From assembly GCA_963710665.1 (NCBI GenBank), contig CAVQBC010000007.1, forward strand, positions 62,001 through 126,000: a stretch of 64,000 nt of DNA. Reading direction: 5' to 3'. This DNA is from CAVQBC01 sp963710665. Lineage in GTDB: Bacteria; Actinomycetota; Thermoleophilia; Solirubrobacterales; Solirubrobacteraceae. How positions within the stretch are numbered: the first letter of the stretch is position 1; every line of letters begins with the position of its first letter. The position numbers and the translations under genes were made by a program. Of the stretch, positions 7,620-16,180 are shown in pieces. The notes beneath the pieces are model-generated. The model was not told the DNA's origin. It did not search any database and worked only from the letters and a program-made list of their open reading frames with translations.

Positions 7620-8336
7620 GTGATCGCCGCGCTCGCCGTCCTGCTCGGCGCGATGCTGCAGTCCGCCACCGGCTTCGGCTTCGCGCTCGCCGCGGCGCCG
7701 CTGCTCGTCGCGGTCCTCGGCCCGCGCACCACGGTCAGCACGATGGTCCTCCTCGCCCTGGTCGTGACCCTGCTCACGCTGGCCGGCGAGCGCCGCCGCC
7801 CGCACATCGACCGGCGGGAGGCCGTCGCGCTCGTGGCGTGGAGCCTCCCCGGCCTGCTCGTCGGCGTGCTGGTCCTGCGGCTGGTACCCGAGCGCGGCCT
7901 GGCGGTGCTCGTGCTCGCCTCCGTGATCGCCGCCGTCCTCCTGCGGCTGCGCGCCCCGGTCCGGATCCGGCAGTGGTCGTCCGCCCGCGCGGCGGCGACC
8001 GGCGTGACCTCCGGGGTGCTGAGCACCTCCACCGGCGTCGGCGGCCCGCCGATCGTCTTCCACCTCCTCGCCCGCCGCCTTCCGGCGGAGCGCATGCGCG
8101 ACACGCTCACGGTCGTGTGGCTGGCGGGCGGCCTGCTCACCGGCAGCGTCCTGCTCGCGACCGGCACCTTCCGCCTGCCGGAGGAGATGCCGCTGCTGAT
8201 CGCCGCCACCGTCGCGGGCCAGCTCGCCGGCCGCCGGGTCTTCGCGCTGCTGGAAGGCGAGCGCTACGAGCGCGCGGTCCTGGCTGTGTTGCTCGTCACG
8301 GCGCTGGTGGCGCTGGGCACGCGCATCAGCGCCTAG
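7620..8336 (+). CDS. TauE/SafE-family membrane permease
   Basis: A 238-residue integral membrane protein. The start GTG at 7620 follows an AGGAGGAG ribosome site at 7601-7608. The family pattern is two related halves: ALLGAML-QSATGFGFALAAAPLL near the N-terminus and a second signature TSGVLSTSTGVGGPPIVFHL in the middle. About eight hydrophobic helices are visible. The family exports or imports organosulfur or carboxylate anions. Its divergent position beside the sarcosine-oxidase-like gene suggests, without proof, transport of a related compound. Confidence 0.88.
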   Translation: MIAALAVLLGAMLQSATGFGFALAAAPLLVAVLGPRTTVSTMVLLALVVTLLTLAGERRRPHIDRREAVALVAWSLPGLLVGVLVLRLVPERGLAVLVLASVIAAVLLRLRAPVRIRQWSSARAAATGVTSGVLSTSTGVGGPPIVFHLLARRLPAERMRDTLTVVWLAGGLLTGSVLLATGTFRLPEEMPLLIAATVAGQLAGRRVFALLEGERYERAVLAVLLVTALVALGTRISA

Positions 8337-8635
8337 CGCGACTGCGATTCACTATGTGAGTCCCGGCTCGTAACCATCTACCGGTGACCAGTTCCGAGCT
8401 CACACATCGACTCACCTGAACCGCGCGGGCCAGCACCTCTCACGACGTGGCGAGCCCACCGAGACGTCGATTCGGCGTCGCTTGACGGCACGGGGGCGCG
8501 GCGCCGGCCGGCGCATGCGCCGCGCGGCCCGGCCGGCGCTTCCGCTCGCCGGCCGGGCCGCGCTTCCCCTGCCCGAAGGCTCGGACCACCTGCTCCAACG
8601 CGCGCCGTCCGGAGAACTTGCGCAAACTTCCGGCG
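8337..8635. other. 299-bp intergenic region with two hairpins
   Basis: Upstream part: TGTGA (8356) and GCTCG (8366) pair with CGAGC (8395) and TCACA (8400), an imperfect dyad that could be an operator or an RNA stem. Downstream part: a 14-bp palindrome GCGCCGGCCGGCGC at 8501-8514 and the strong hairpin described separately. The stretch CAAACTTCCGGCG before the next gene holds no clear ribosome site for ATG 8636. Confidence 0.5.
8522..8563. terminator. 17-bp perfect GC hairpin
   Basis: GCGCGGCCCGGCCGGCG (8522-8538) is perfectly complementary to 8547-8563 with an 8-base loop, followed by TTCCCC. It lies about 190 bases after the permease stop and 70 bases before the wall-hydrolase start, so it may terminate the permease transcript or insulate the next gene. 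No U-run follows, as is common in high-GC actinobacteria. Confidence 0.5.
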
Positions 8636-9943
8636 ATGACCCGACCGAGCCTCGCCGGCCTCCTCGCCGTGCTCGCCGCCGCCGCAACCGTCGCCCCGGC
8701 CGCCCACGCCGCCGAGAGCGTCGGACGCTCCGCCGATGGCCGCGCGATCACGGCGACGCGGATCGGGGCGGCGAACGCGCCCATCCGGATCCTCGTGGTC
8801 GGCTCGATCCACGGCGACGAGCCGGCCGGCCATCGCGTGATCCGGACGTTGCGGCGATCCACGCCGCCGGAGGGCGTGCAGCTGTGGCTCGTCCGCACCG
8901 CGAACCCCGACGGGGCGGCGCGCCGCACGCGGCAGAACGCGCGCGGGGTCGACCTCAACCGCAACTTCCCGCGCCGGTGGCGGGGCGGCGGGCAGCCGTT
9001 CGACACCTACTTCCCGGGCCGGCGCGCGGCGTCCGAGCCGGAGACCAGGGCGGTGCAGCGGCTCGTACAACGGATCCGCCCCCAGCGCACGGTCTGGTTC
9101 CACCAGGCGCTCCGGCTCGTCAACTACTCGCCGGGTGCCGACCGCGCGGTGGTGCGCGCCTATGCCCGCCGGGTCGGGCTGCCCGCCCGCAGCCTCGGCG
9201 ACCTGCGCGGCACGGCGACGAGCTGGCAGAACCACGCCCACCCCGGGACGAGCGCGTTCGTGGTCGAGCTGCCCGGCGGGCCGCTGGGCGCCGCCGGCGC
9301 CCGCCGCCACGCGCGCGCCGTCCTCGGCCTCGCGGGCGACGCGAGCCGCGCGGCCACCGCCACCGCGGCGGCTGCGCCCCGCCCCCGCATCGTCAGCAAG
9401 AGCATCCCGTTCCCGGCCGTCCGCAAGCGCCAGATGCGCGCCTACGCGCGGCGCCACTACGGGATCTCCGACTACCACCTCGACGACCCGAAGGTGATCG
9501 TCGAGCACATGACGGCGACGAGCGCGTTCGGCCCCGTCTTCAACACGTTCGCGAGCAACGCGCCGGACCCGGAGCTCGGCGAGCGGCCGGGCACCTGCTC
9601 GCACTTCGTCGTCGACACCGACGGGACGATCTACCAGCTCGTCTCCATCAAGCTGATGTGCCGCCACACGGTGGGCCTGAACTACACGTCGATCGGCATC
9701 GAGCACGTCGGGCTGTCGGACGGCGCGCTGCTCGGGAGCCCGGATCAGCTCGCGGCCTCGCTGCGCCTGACGCGCTGGCTGCAGGGCCGCGAGGGGATCG
9801 CCACGGGCGACGTCATCGGCCATGCCGAGTCGCTCTCGAGCCCCTACCACCGCGAGCGCGTGGAACGGCTCAAGCGCCAGACGCACGGCGACATGTCGGG
9901 CAGGACGATGCGCCGCTACCGCGCCCGCCTCGGCGGGGGCTAG
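8636..9943 (+). CDS. secreted M14 peptidase fused to N-acetylmuramoyl-alanine amidase
   Basis: A 435-residue exported protein with signal peptide MTRPSLAGLLAVLAAAATVA ending near PAAHAAES. Residues 45-225 are an M14 carboxypeptidase-like domain: zinc ligands in HGDEPAG (59-65), RGVDLNRNFP, the second histidine in VWFHQAL, and the catalytic-type Glu in FVVELPGG. Residues 260-430 form an amidase_2/PGRP domain: IVEHMTATS, CSHFVVDTDGTIYQLV, SIGIEHVG and the late VIGHAESL. Both are expected to cut peptidoglycan stem peptides, the first like MpaA-type amidases, the second at the muramoyl-alanine bond. ATG 8636 is preferred over an in-frame TTG at 8618. Confidence 0.88.
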   Translation: MTRPSLAGLLAVLAAAATVAPAAHAAESVGRSADGRAITATRIGAANAPIRILVVGSIHGDEPAGHRVIRTLRRSTPPEGVQLWLVRTANPDGAARRTRQNARGVDLNRNFPRRWRGGGQPFDTYFPGRRAASEPETRAVQRLVQRIRPQRTVWFHQALRLVNYSPGADRAVVRAYARRVGLPARSLGDLRGTATSWQNHAHPGTSAFVVELPGGPLGAAGARRHARAVLGLAGDASRAATATAAAAPRPRIVSKSIPFPAVRKRQMRAYARRHYGISDYHLDDPKVIVEHMTATSAFGPVFNTFASNAPDPELGERPGTCSHFVVDTDGTIYQLVSIKLMCRHTVGLNYTSIGIEHVGLSDGALLGSPDQLAASLRLTRWLQGREGIATGDVIGHAESLSSPYHRERVERLKRQTHGDMSGRTMRRYRARLGGG

Positions 9944-12315
9944 GCGCCGTCGAGGATCCGCGGCGCCGCGTACTGCGCGAGCGCCATCACCGTGAGCTGC
10001 GGGTTCACGGTCACCGAGGAGGGGAAGACGCTCGCGTCGCAGACGTGCAGGTTGGAGAACCCCTGCACGCGGAAGCGCTCGTCGACCACGGCGCCGATCG
10101 CGTTGCCGCCCTGCGGGTGGGCGCTCGTGAGCAGCAGGTCCGAGCCGTCGCGGACGTAGTCGTCGAGCGCGTCGAGCGCCCGCTCCGAGCTGAACTCGTG
10201 CCACGCATAGGTGGCGGGCATGACGCGCCGGGCGCCGGCGCCGAGGAAGAGGCGGCCTACGAGCTTGAGCCCGTCGACCACCTTCTCGAGGTCGGCGGAC
10301 ACCGGCGTGTAGTCGATCTCGGGACCCTCGCGCGGGGCCTTCACGCTCGCGGGCGCGGTGGTGCCGACCAGCACGCCGGCGCAGACCATGTGGCGGTAGC
10401 GCAGCATGTTCTCGTAGTGGTCCTCGAACCACCCCGGCATCGCGAGCGACTGCGTGGCGACGGGGTTGAACCACGTCTCGATCAGGAACCCCGCGCCCGC
10501 CTCCGGCTCGTAGGCGTGGCTCATCTGCAGGCTGCAGTGAGCGTCCAGCACGCAGTCGAAGTCGGCCGTGAGCGGCGAGGTCGCGTTGAAGTAGAGGTCG
10601 TGCCCGGCCTTCGGCCCGCCGACGCCGCTGCGCAGCAGCAGCCAGCTCGAGCCGACCGCGCCCGCCGCGACGACCACGGTCTCGGCGCCGATCCGCACGC
10701 GCTCGCCGCCGATCTCGCCGTGCACGCCGACGGCACGCCCGCGCCCGTCGTGCTCGATCCCGGTCGCCATGAAGTCGGGAAGCACCTGCAGGCGGTCGCC
10801 GAAGCGGGACTGGCCCTCGGGCAGCACCGCGTCGAGCATCGAGAGCTTGCGCCCGTAGCCGCAGCCGATGTTGCAGTAGCCGCAGCCGAGGCAGTCCGCG
10901 ATGTTGACGTCGAGCGGCGTCACGCGGCCCTCGAGTCCGAGCGCTCGCATGCCCTCGGCGAACAGCGGGCCGGCCGGGTTGTAGACGTCGGGCGACGCCG
11001 GCTGGACGTGCAGCCACCGGCGGACCTCGCGCGTGGCCCGCTCGACCTCGGCGCCGTCCAGGCCGGCGGCCTCCCAGCGCTCGAGCACGGCCCGCGGCGG
11101 GTCGAAGCAGATCGCGTTGTTGACCACCGTGCTGCCGCCCACGCACATGCCCTGCAGCACCTGGAAGCGGAAGTCCCGCGCCACCTGCAGCGCGCCCTCG
11201 TTGTAGAGCTTGAGGTACATCGACACCTCGTCCTCGACGAAGTCGCGCGGGTCGACGTGCGGGCCGCGCTCGAGCACCAGGACGCGGCGCCCCGCCTCTG
11301 CGAGCCGGTAGGCGAGGATGCTGCCCGCGGCGCCCGACCCGATCACCACGACGTCGGCGCTCGCGGCGCCGTGGCGGACGGCACCCGGGTCGAGGCACGA
11401 GACGCCCGGGCGATCGCGGTCGACCGTGGCGAGCTTCTCCGGGCTCCCCGGCCTCCGTGAGAAGGGCTCGTAGCCGACGGAGGCGTGCGAGCGCTCGTCG
11501 CCGTAGTAGCCCAGGTAGGTCATCTGGGAGGCGACACGGACCATCGCCTGCACCGCGCCGCGGACCGGCTCGAGCCGCAGCAGCCCGCCGCGGCGGGCGG
11601 AGAGGTCGCGCACGAAGCGCTTCTTGAGGAAGTCGAGCCGCGCCTCGGGGCCGATCCCCGGGAACGGCGCGCGCCCGAACAGCAGCGGGAGGAAGGTCAG
11701 GCCGGTCAGCGCGAGCTGGATGCGAGCCCGCCCGCCGCGCCCGCCCCGCCCGCGGCCCGGCAGGCGGCTCAGGTAGCGGTCGACGTTGCGGGCGACCTCG
11801 GCGGCCGGCACCTGCTCCGCCTCGCCCTTGATCAGCACCTCCGCGAGCGCCTCGAGCGTGACGTAGCCGTACGGGCTGAGGTACCCGAGCTCGTAGCGCG
11901 CGACCTGCGCCCGGTGGTACATCCACACCAGCAGCACGATCAGCGCCACGTCGATGGCCAGCCAGCCGATCAGGAAGCTCGTCCCGGGGACCTCGGCCCC
12001 GAGCCAGGTGAACGACGCGTTGTCACCGCGGATCAGCATCAGCACCTCCGTCGCGACGAGCACGACGTAGGCGAGCGCGATCAGCAGCGTCAGCCAGCCG
12101 AAGCGCCGGATGTGCGACGCGGCCAGCACCGAGAGGATCACGAACAGCGCGTCCTTGGCCGAGGAGTTCACCACGAGGCGCGCGGACTCGGCGTCGGTGA
12201 ACGCGCCCACGACGTAGGAGAGGCAGAACAGCACCGACACCGCCGCGTGCGCCCACAGCACCCAGCGGAGCTGCCTCTCCGGTCTTGTGAGCGGTCCGTC
12301 CTCGGCACCTGGCAC
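9940..12315 (-). CDS. membrane-anchored GMC-family oxidoreductase
   Basis: A 791-residue flavoprotein. Residues 17-131 contain four hydrophobic helices (WAHAAVSVLFCLSYVVGAF and following), then a cytosolic linker. From residue 320 comes the GMC fold: VVVIGSGAAGSILAYRL, the GMC signature region QGMCVGGSTVVNN, and a cysteine cluster CLGCGYCNIGCGYGRK at about 475-490. The active-site end is HPQGGNAIGAVVDERFRV with VTVNPQLTVMALA. Related bacterial and plant long-chain alcohol oxidases have the same cysteine-rich insert. The likely reaction is FAD-dependent oxidation of a hydrophobic or sterol-like alcohol at the membrane. Its stop overlaps the convergent wall hydrolase by 4 bases. Confidence 0.88.
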   Translation of the reverse strand: MPGAEDGPLTRPERQLRWVLWAHAAVSVLFCLSYVVGAFTDAESARLVVNSSAKDALFVILSVLAASHIRRFGWLTLLIALAYVVLVATEVLMLIRGDNASFTWLGAEVPGTSFLIGWLAIDVALIVLLVWMYHRAQVARYELGYLSPYGYVTLEALAEVLIKGEAEQVPAAEVARNVDRYLSRLPGRGRGGRGGRARIQLALTGLTFLPLLFGRAPFPGIGPEARLDFLKKRFVRDLSARRGGLLRLEPVRGAVQAMVRVASQMTYLGYYGDERSHASVGYEPFSRRPGSPEKLATVDRDRPGVSCLDPGAVRHGAASADVVVIGSGAAGSILAYRLAEAGRRVLVLERGPHVDPRDFVEDEVSMYLKLYNEGALQVARDFRFQVLQGMCVGGSTVVNNAICFDPPRAVLERWEAAGLDGAEVERATREVRRWLHVQPASPDVYNPAGPLFAEGMRALGLEGRVTPLDVNIADCLGCGYCNIGCGYGRKLSMLDAVLPEGQSRFGDRLQVLPDFMATGIEHDGRGRAVGVHGEIGGERVRIGAETVVVAAGAVGSSWLLLRSGVGGPKAGHDLYFNATSPLTADFDCVLDAHCSLQMSHAYEPEAGAGFLIETWFNPVATQSLAMPGWFEDHYENMLRYRHMVCAGVLVGTTAPASVKAPREGPEIDYTPVSADLEKVVDGLKLVGRLFLGAGARRVMPATYAWHEFSSERALDALDDYVRDGSDLLLTSAHPQGGNAIGAVVDERFRVQGFSNLHVCDASVFPSSVTVNPQLTVMALAQYAAPRILDGA

Positions 12316-12349
12316 GGACCGAAGCTATCCGTTCTAGATTGGTGAAAGC

Positions 12350-12946
12350 TTGGGTACCCGCGTGCGCCCCGCGACCGACGCCGATCTCGACGCGCTGTGC
12401 GAGACCCTGGCGCTCGCCTTCGACGGCGACGCGTGGTCGCAGTGGACGATCGCGGCCGACGACCGGCATGGGCGCCTGCGCCACCTCTCGCGGCTGTTCC
12501 TGTCCGCCGACGCGCTGCCTCACGGCGAGGTGTGGGTGACCGAGGGCTGCGAGGCGGTCGCCGTATGGCAGCCGCCGGGGCACCGCGGGCCGCCCGACGA
12601 CGTGCTGGAGACGCTCGGCCCCGCGGTCGCGCGCCTGCACGGCGAGCGCTTCGACGCCGCCGAGAACGCCAACGCGGTCGTCGAGTCGCTGCGCCCCGAG
12701 GAGCCGCACTGGTACCTGGGCTCGCTCGCGACCCATCCCGGCCACCGCCGGCGCGGGCTCGGCGCCGCCGTCATGCAGCCCGTGCTGCGCCGCGCCGACG
12801 CCGAGGGCACCGTCGTCGCGGGGGACACCTCGTGCGAGCGCAACCTGCCGTTCTTCGCCCGCCACGGCTTCGAGGTCGCCCGCCAGGCCGACGTTCCGGA
12901 CGGCGGCCCGCACCTGTGGCTGCTGCGCCGGGCGCCGAGCGGGTAG
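12350..12946 (+). CDS. GNAT-family N-acetyltransferase
   Basis: A 198-residue acetyltransferase. The start is TTG 12350 or GTG 12362, both in frame; the first residues TRVRPATDADLDALCETL are typical of GNAT beta-1/alpha-1. The acetyl-CoA site is seen as YLGSLATHPGHRRRGLGAAV (motif A with R/Q-x-x-G-x-G/A), and motif B follows in DTSCERNLPFFARHGFEV. The acceptor is unknown. It is immediately followed by a histidine-phosphatase gene one base downstream, suggesting one transcript. Confidence 0.9.
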   Translation: MGTRVRPATDADLDALCETLALAFDGDAWSQWTIAADDRHGRLRHLSRLFLSADALPHGEVWVTEGCEAVAVWQPPGHRGPPDDVLETLGPAVARLHGERFDAAENANAVVESLRPEEPHWYLGSLATHPGHRRRGLGAAVMQPVLRRADAEGTVVAGDTSCERNLPFFARHGFEVARQADVPDGGPHLWLLRRAPSG

Positions 12947-12947
12947 C

Positions 12948-13529
12948 GTGCCGCGCGTGGAGATCGTCCTCGCGCGACACGGTGAGACCGAATGGAGCCG
13001 CGACAAGCTCCACACGAGCCACACCGACCTGCCGCTGACCGACGTCGGCCGGCAGGAGGCCCTCGCGCTCGCCCGCCGCCTCGAGGGCCGGGACTTCGCG
13101 CTCGTGCTGACGAGCCCGCTGCGCCGCGCCCGCGAGACCTGCGAGCTGGCGGGCCTCGCCGACCGGGCGGTGATCGACGACGACCTGCGCGAGTTCGAGT
13201 ACGGCGAGTTCGAGGGCGTCAGCACCAAGGACATCCGCGCGATGCGACCCTGGTGGGACCTGTGGCGCGACGGCTGCCCGGGCGGCGAGACCGCGGACGA
13301 GGTCGGCGCCCGCGCCGACCGGGTGATCCGGCGCGCCCTCGCCGCCGACGGCGACGTCGCCCTGTTCGCCCACGGCCACTACCTGCGCGTGTTCGGCGCG
13401 CGCTGGATCGGGCTGCCCGGCGCGGGCGGGGCGAGTCTGCGGCTGGCGACCGCCGCGCTGTGCGTGCTCGGCTTCGAGCGCAGCCACCGCACGCTGACGA
13501 CCTGGAACGACATCGGGCACCTGAGCTGA
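12948..13529 (+). CDS. histidine phosphatase (phosphoglycerate-mutase-like)
   Basis: A 193-residue member of histidine phosphatase branch 1. The nucleophile motif is LARHGETEW at residues 8-16, the second arginine is in LTSPLRRARETCEL, the acid is in EFEYGEFEG, and the second histidine is in ALFAHGHYLRVF. The length and the VLTSPL pattern fit broad-specificity phosphatases of the CobC/GpmB group rather than the glycolytic enzyme. It starts one base after the acetyltransferase stop, so the two are co-transcribed. Confidence 0.9.
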   Translation: MPRVEIVLARHGETEWSRDKLHTSHTDLPLTDVGRQEALALARRLEGRDFALVLTSPLRRARETCELAGLADRAVIDDDLREFEYGEFEGVSTKDIRAMRPWWDLWRDGCPGGETADEVGARADRVIRRALAADGDVALFAHGHYLRVFGARWIGLPGAGGASLRLATAALCVLGFERSHRTLTTWNDIGHLS

Positions 13530-13542
13530 CGCCCGTCGTCGC

Positions 13543-13560
13543 CGGGCGCCGCGGCGCCCG
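13543..13560. terminator. palindrome between convergent genes
   Basis: An 18-bp perfect GC palindrome (core GGGCGCCGCGGCGCCC at 13544-13559) fills most of the 33-bp gap between the phosphatase and the trpB2 stops. Flanking GACGC and GCGTC can extend the pairing. It fits a bidirectional terminator. Confidence 0.5.
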
Positions 13561-13562
13561 CG

Positions 13563-14924
13563 TCAGGCGATCGCGGGCGCCTCGGGCAGCCGGGCCAGCG
13601 CCGCCTCCATGTCGGCCTCGGAGAACTCGGGGTCCTCCAGCCGGCCGGCCAGGTAGGCGTCGTAGGCGGCCATGTCGAAGTTGCCGTGGCCGCAGAGCCC
13701 GAAGAGGATCGTGCGCGCCTCGCCGGCCTCCCTGGCCGCCTCCGCTTCCTCGACCACCGCGCGGATCGCGTGGGCGGGCTCGGGGGCGGGGATGATCCCC
13801 TCGGTGCGGGCGAACTGCACCGCGGAGGCGAACGTCTCGTTCTGCCGGTAGGCGCGCGCCTCGACCGCGCCCGCCTTCACGAGGCCGCACAGCAGCGGCG
13901 CGTCGCCGTGGTAGCGCAGGCCGCCGGCGTGCACGGGCGGGGGGACGAAGTCGTGACCGAGCGTGTACATCGGCATCAGCGGGGTCAGGCCCGCCGTGTC
14001 GCCGTAGTCGTAGCGGTAGACGCCGCGGGTGAGCGTCGGGCACGCGGCGGGCTCGGCGGCCACGAAGCGGGTCTGCGACTCGCCCGCCAGCACGCGGCGC
14101 AGGAACGGGATCGCGATGCCGCCGAAGTTCGAGCCGCCGCCGACGCACGCCACCACGACGTCGGGCTCCTCGCCGGCGAGCTCCATCTGCAGCATCGCCT
14201 CCTGCCCGATCACGGTCTGGTGCAGCAGCACGTGGTTGAGCACCGAGCCGAGCGCGTAGTTGCAGGACTCGTCCCCGGCGGCGACCTCGACCGCCTCGGA
14301 GATCGCGATCCCGAGCGAGCCGGTCGTGTGCTCGGCCTGCGCGCGGCCGGACTCCGTCCGGTCGGAGGGGGAGCGGTGCACGGTCGCCCCCCACGTCTCC
14401 ATCATCGAGCGCCGGTAGGGCTTCTGGTCGTAGCTCGAGCCGACCATGAAGACCTCGCAGCCGAGCCCGAACTGCGAGCAGGCGAACGCCAGCGCGGAGC
14501 CCCACTGCCCGGCGCCGGTCTCGGTCGCCAGGCGCGCGATGCCGGCCTGGGCGTTCTCGTACGCCTGCGGGATCGCGGTGTTGGGCTTGTGCGAGCCGGC
14601 GGGCGAGGTGCCCTCGTACTTGTAGAAGATGTGCGCGGGGGTGTCGAGCGCGCGCTCGAGGCGCCGGGCGCGGTACAGCGGGGTCGGGCGCCACAGCCCG
14701 TAGGCGTCGCGCACGGCCTCCGGGATCTCGATCTCCGACTCGGCCGAGACCTCCTGCTGGATGAGCCCCAGCGGGAAGATCGGGGTCAGGTCCTCGGGCC
14801 CGGCGGGCTCGCCGGTGCGCGGGCTCAGCGGCGGGAGCGGCTCGCCCGGCAGCTCGGCCATGAGGTTGACCCAGTGCGTGGGGACGTCGCCCTCGCCCAG
14901 CAGGAACTTCGTCGGCTCGCTCAT
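13563..14924 (-). CDS. trpB: TrpB2-type tryptophan synthase beta subunit
   Basis: A 453-residue PLP enzyme. It has the long TrpB2 N-terminal extension (PTHWVNLMAELP, GRPTPLYRARRLERAL) and the Schiff-base lysine in PAGSHKPNTA near residue 113; the phosphate-binding loop is VACVGGGSNFGG. TrpB2 proteins condense indole with serine; many occur without a neighbouring trpA and some have alternative roles such as indole salvage. No trp genes lie next to it here; it follows an ltrA gene with a 4-base ATGA overlap. Confidence 0.93.
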   Translation of the reverse strand: MSEPTKFLLGEGDVPTHWVNLMAELPGEPLPPLSPRTGEPAGPEDLTPIFPLGLIQQEVSAESEIEIPEAVRDAYGLWRPTPLYRARRLERALDTPAHIFYKYEGTSPAGSHKPNTAIPQAYENAQAGIARLATETGAGQWGSALAFACSQFGLGCEVFMVGSSYDQKPYRRSMMETWGATVHRSPSDRTESGRAQAEHTTGSLGIAISEAVEVAAGDESCNYALGSVLNHVLLHQTVIGQEAMLQMELAGEEPDVVVACVGGGSNFGGIAIPFLRRVLAGESQTRFVAAEPAACPTLTRGVYRYDYGDTAGLTPLMPMYTLGHDFVPPPVHAGGLRYHGDAPLLCGLVKAGAVEARAYRQNETFASAVQFARTEGIIPAPEPAHAIRAVVEEAEAAREAGEARTILFGLCGHGNFDMAAYDAYLAGRLEDPEFSEADMEAALARLPEAPAIA

Positions 14925-16144
14925 GGGGGCGATCCTATGCGCCGGGAGCGCCGCGTGGCTGCGGGTCCGCCGAGGTAGCGCTCGAGGTCCTCGGGCTCGC
15001 CCTCGTCGCCGGGCGACGTCCGGGTCGTCAGCACGGCGCACATCGCCACCCAGCCGGTCAGCAGCCACAGGTAGGCGTGGGGCGTCAGCTCCGGCCGCAG
15101 CCACGCGAGCTGGAAGGTCGCGACCAGCAGCAGGGTCCGGACGATCCCGGGCAGCCGGCTCCGCTTCACCAGGAACGCGCGGGTGCCGGCCAGGTACATG
15201 CCGGCGCCCACGCAGGCCAGCCAGTACGCGATCCGCGGCGGGTCGTCCTCCAGCAGCAGGCCGACCCCCGCGGCGGTGATGAGGAGCGCGAAGGCCGGGA
15301 GCATGTGCCCCACGGCGAAGATCGCCCGCGCCATCGACGGCGACCCGCCTGACAGCTCGAGCACCTTGAGGTTGATCGCCGCCGCTGAGTCGAAGTACAG
15401 CCACCACAGGGCCGCCGCCAGCAGCATCGCCGCGACCAGCGCCGCCCAGCCGGCCGCCGTGGCGACGTGGCCGTCCACCGACGCCTGGCCGGCCTCGACG
15501 ACGACCTCGCCCAGCATGATGATCACGAACAGGCCGAAGCGCTCGGCGAAGTGATGCGCGTCGAGCGCCTCCGACGGGTCGGCCGGGGCCATCGCCTGCA
15601 GGTCGCGGTCGCGGCGCAGCCGGCGCGCCGCCTCCCGGTCCTCGGCGAGCATCGCGTTGGACTCCACGCCGATGCCGATCGCCCACAGGACGTACCGGAA
15701 CGGTCCCGGCACCCAGATGGAGATGAGGAACAACCCCGCCGAGAGCACGCACGCGCGCGTGATCCGCCCCCGCAGCACGTCCGCGAGGCCGCCCTGCAGG
15801 GCGTACGCGCCCGCCAGCAGGAGCCGGACGACGGCGAGGCTCAGCGCGAAGACCGCGACGTCCCCGGCCGACGCCGGCTCGATCGCGACCGCGGCCACCC
15901 CGGCGGGCACGCTGCCGGCCAGGAACAGGAGCCGCTCGGCGGGCGTGTCCGCGCCGCGGCGGTTGTAGAGCACGGCGAACCCGACCCACGTCCACCACAG
16001 CGTCACGAACAGGCCGAGCGCCACCCACACGCTGTGCGTCGACGGGCGGTCCACGATCAGGTGCGCGAGCTGCCCGATCGCGAGCACGAAGACCAGGTCG
16101 AGGTACAGCTCGACCCACGACACGCGCTTGCCGCGCTCGCTCAT
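14921..16144 (-). CDS. ltrA: low temperature requirement protein A (LtrA) family
   Basis: A 407-residue membrane protein with ten or more hydrophobic helices. The N-terminus carries the family signature VSWVELYLDLVFVLAIGQLA; the middle has HHFAERFGLFVIIMLGEVVV with the conserved HxxERFGL...LGE motif. The biochemical role of LtrA proteins is unknown despite the name. It is first in a two-gene minus-strand unit with trpB2 and is divergent from a metallo-hydrolase-like gene 36 bases away. Confidence 0.93.
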   Translation of the reverse strand: MSERGKRVSWVELYLDLVFVLAIGQLAHLIVDRPSTHSVWVALGLFVTLWWTWVGFAVLYNRRGADTPAERLLFLAGSVPAGVAAVAIEPASAGDVAVFALSLAVVRLLLAGAYALQGGLADVLRGRITRACVLSAGLFLISIWVPGPFRYVLWAIGIGVESNAMLAEDREAARRLRRDRDLQAMAPADPSEALDAHHFAERFGLFVIIMLGEVVVEAGQASVDGHVATAAGWAALVAAMLLAAALWWLYFDSAAAINLKVLELSGGSPSMARAIFAVGHMLPAFALLITAAGVGLLLEDDPPRIAYWLACVGAGMYLAGTRAFLVKRSRLPGIVRTLLLVATFQLAWLRPELTPHAYLWLLTGWVAMCAVLTTRTSPGDEGEPEDLERYLGGPAATRRSRRIGSPP

Positions 16145-16180
16145 GCGCGGATCTTCGCCGACTCGGTCATAGTCCCCGTC

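Noticed and set aside
8378..11926. A 1182-residue minus-strand frame across the wall hydrolase and the GMC gene.
   Set aside because: It runs through two real genes in the wrong frame, a product of the high GC content; the real motifs are in the other frames.
13563..16118. An 851-residue minus-strand frame that joins ltrA sequence with trpB2.
   Set aside because: The upstream part is in the wrong frame for LtrA; TrpB2 starts at its own ATG within the ltrA end.
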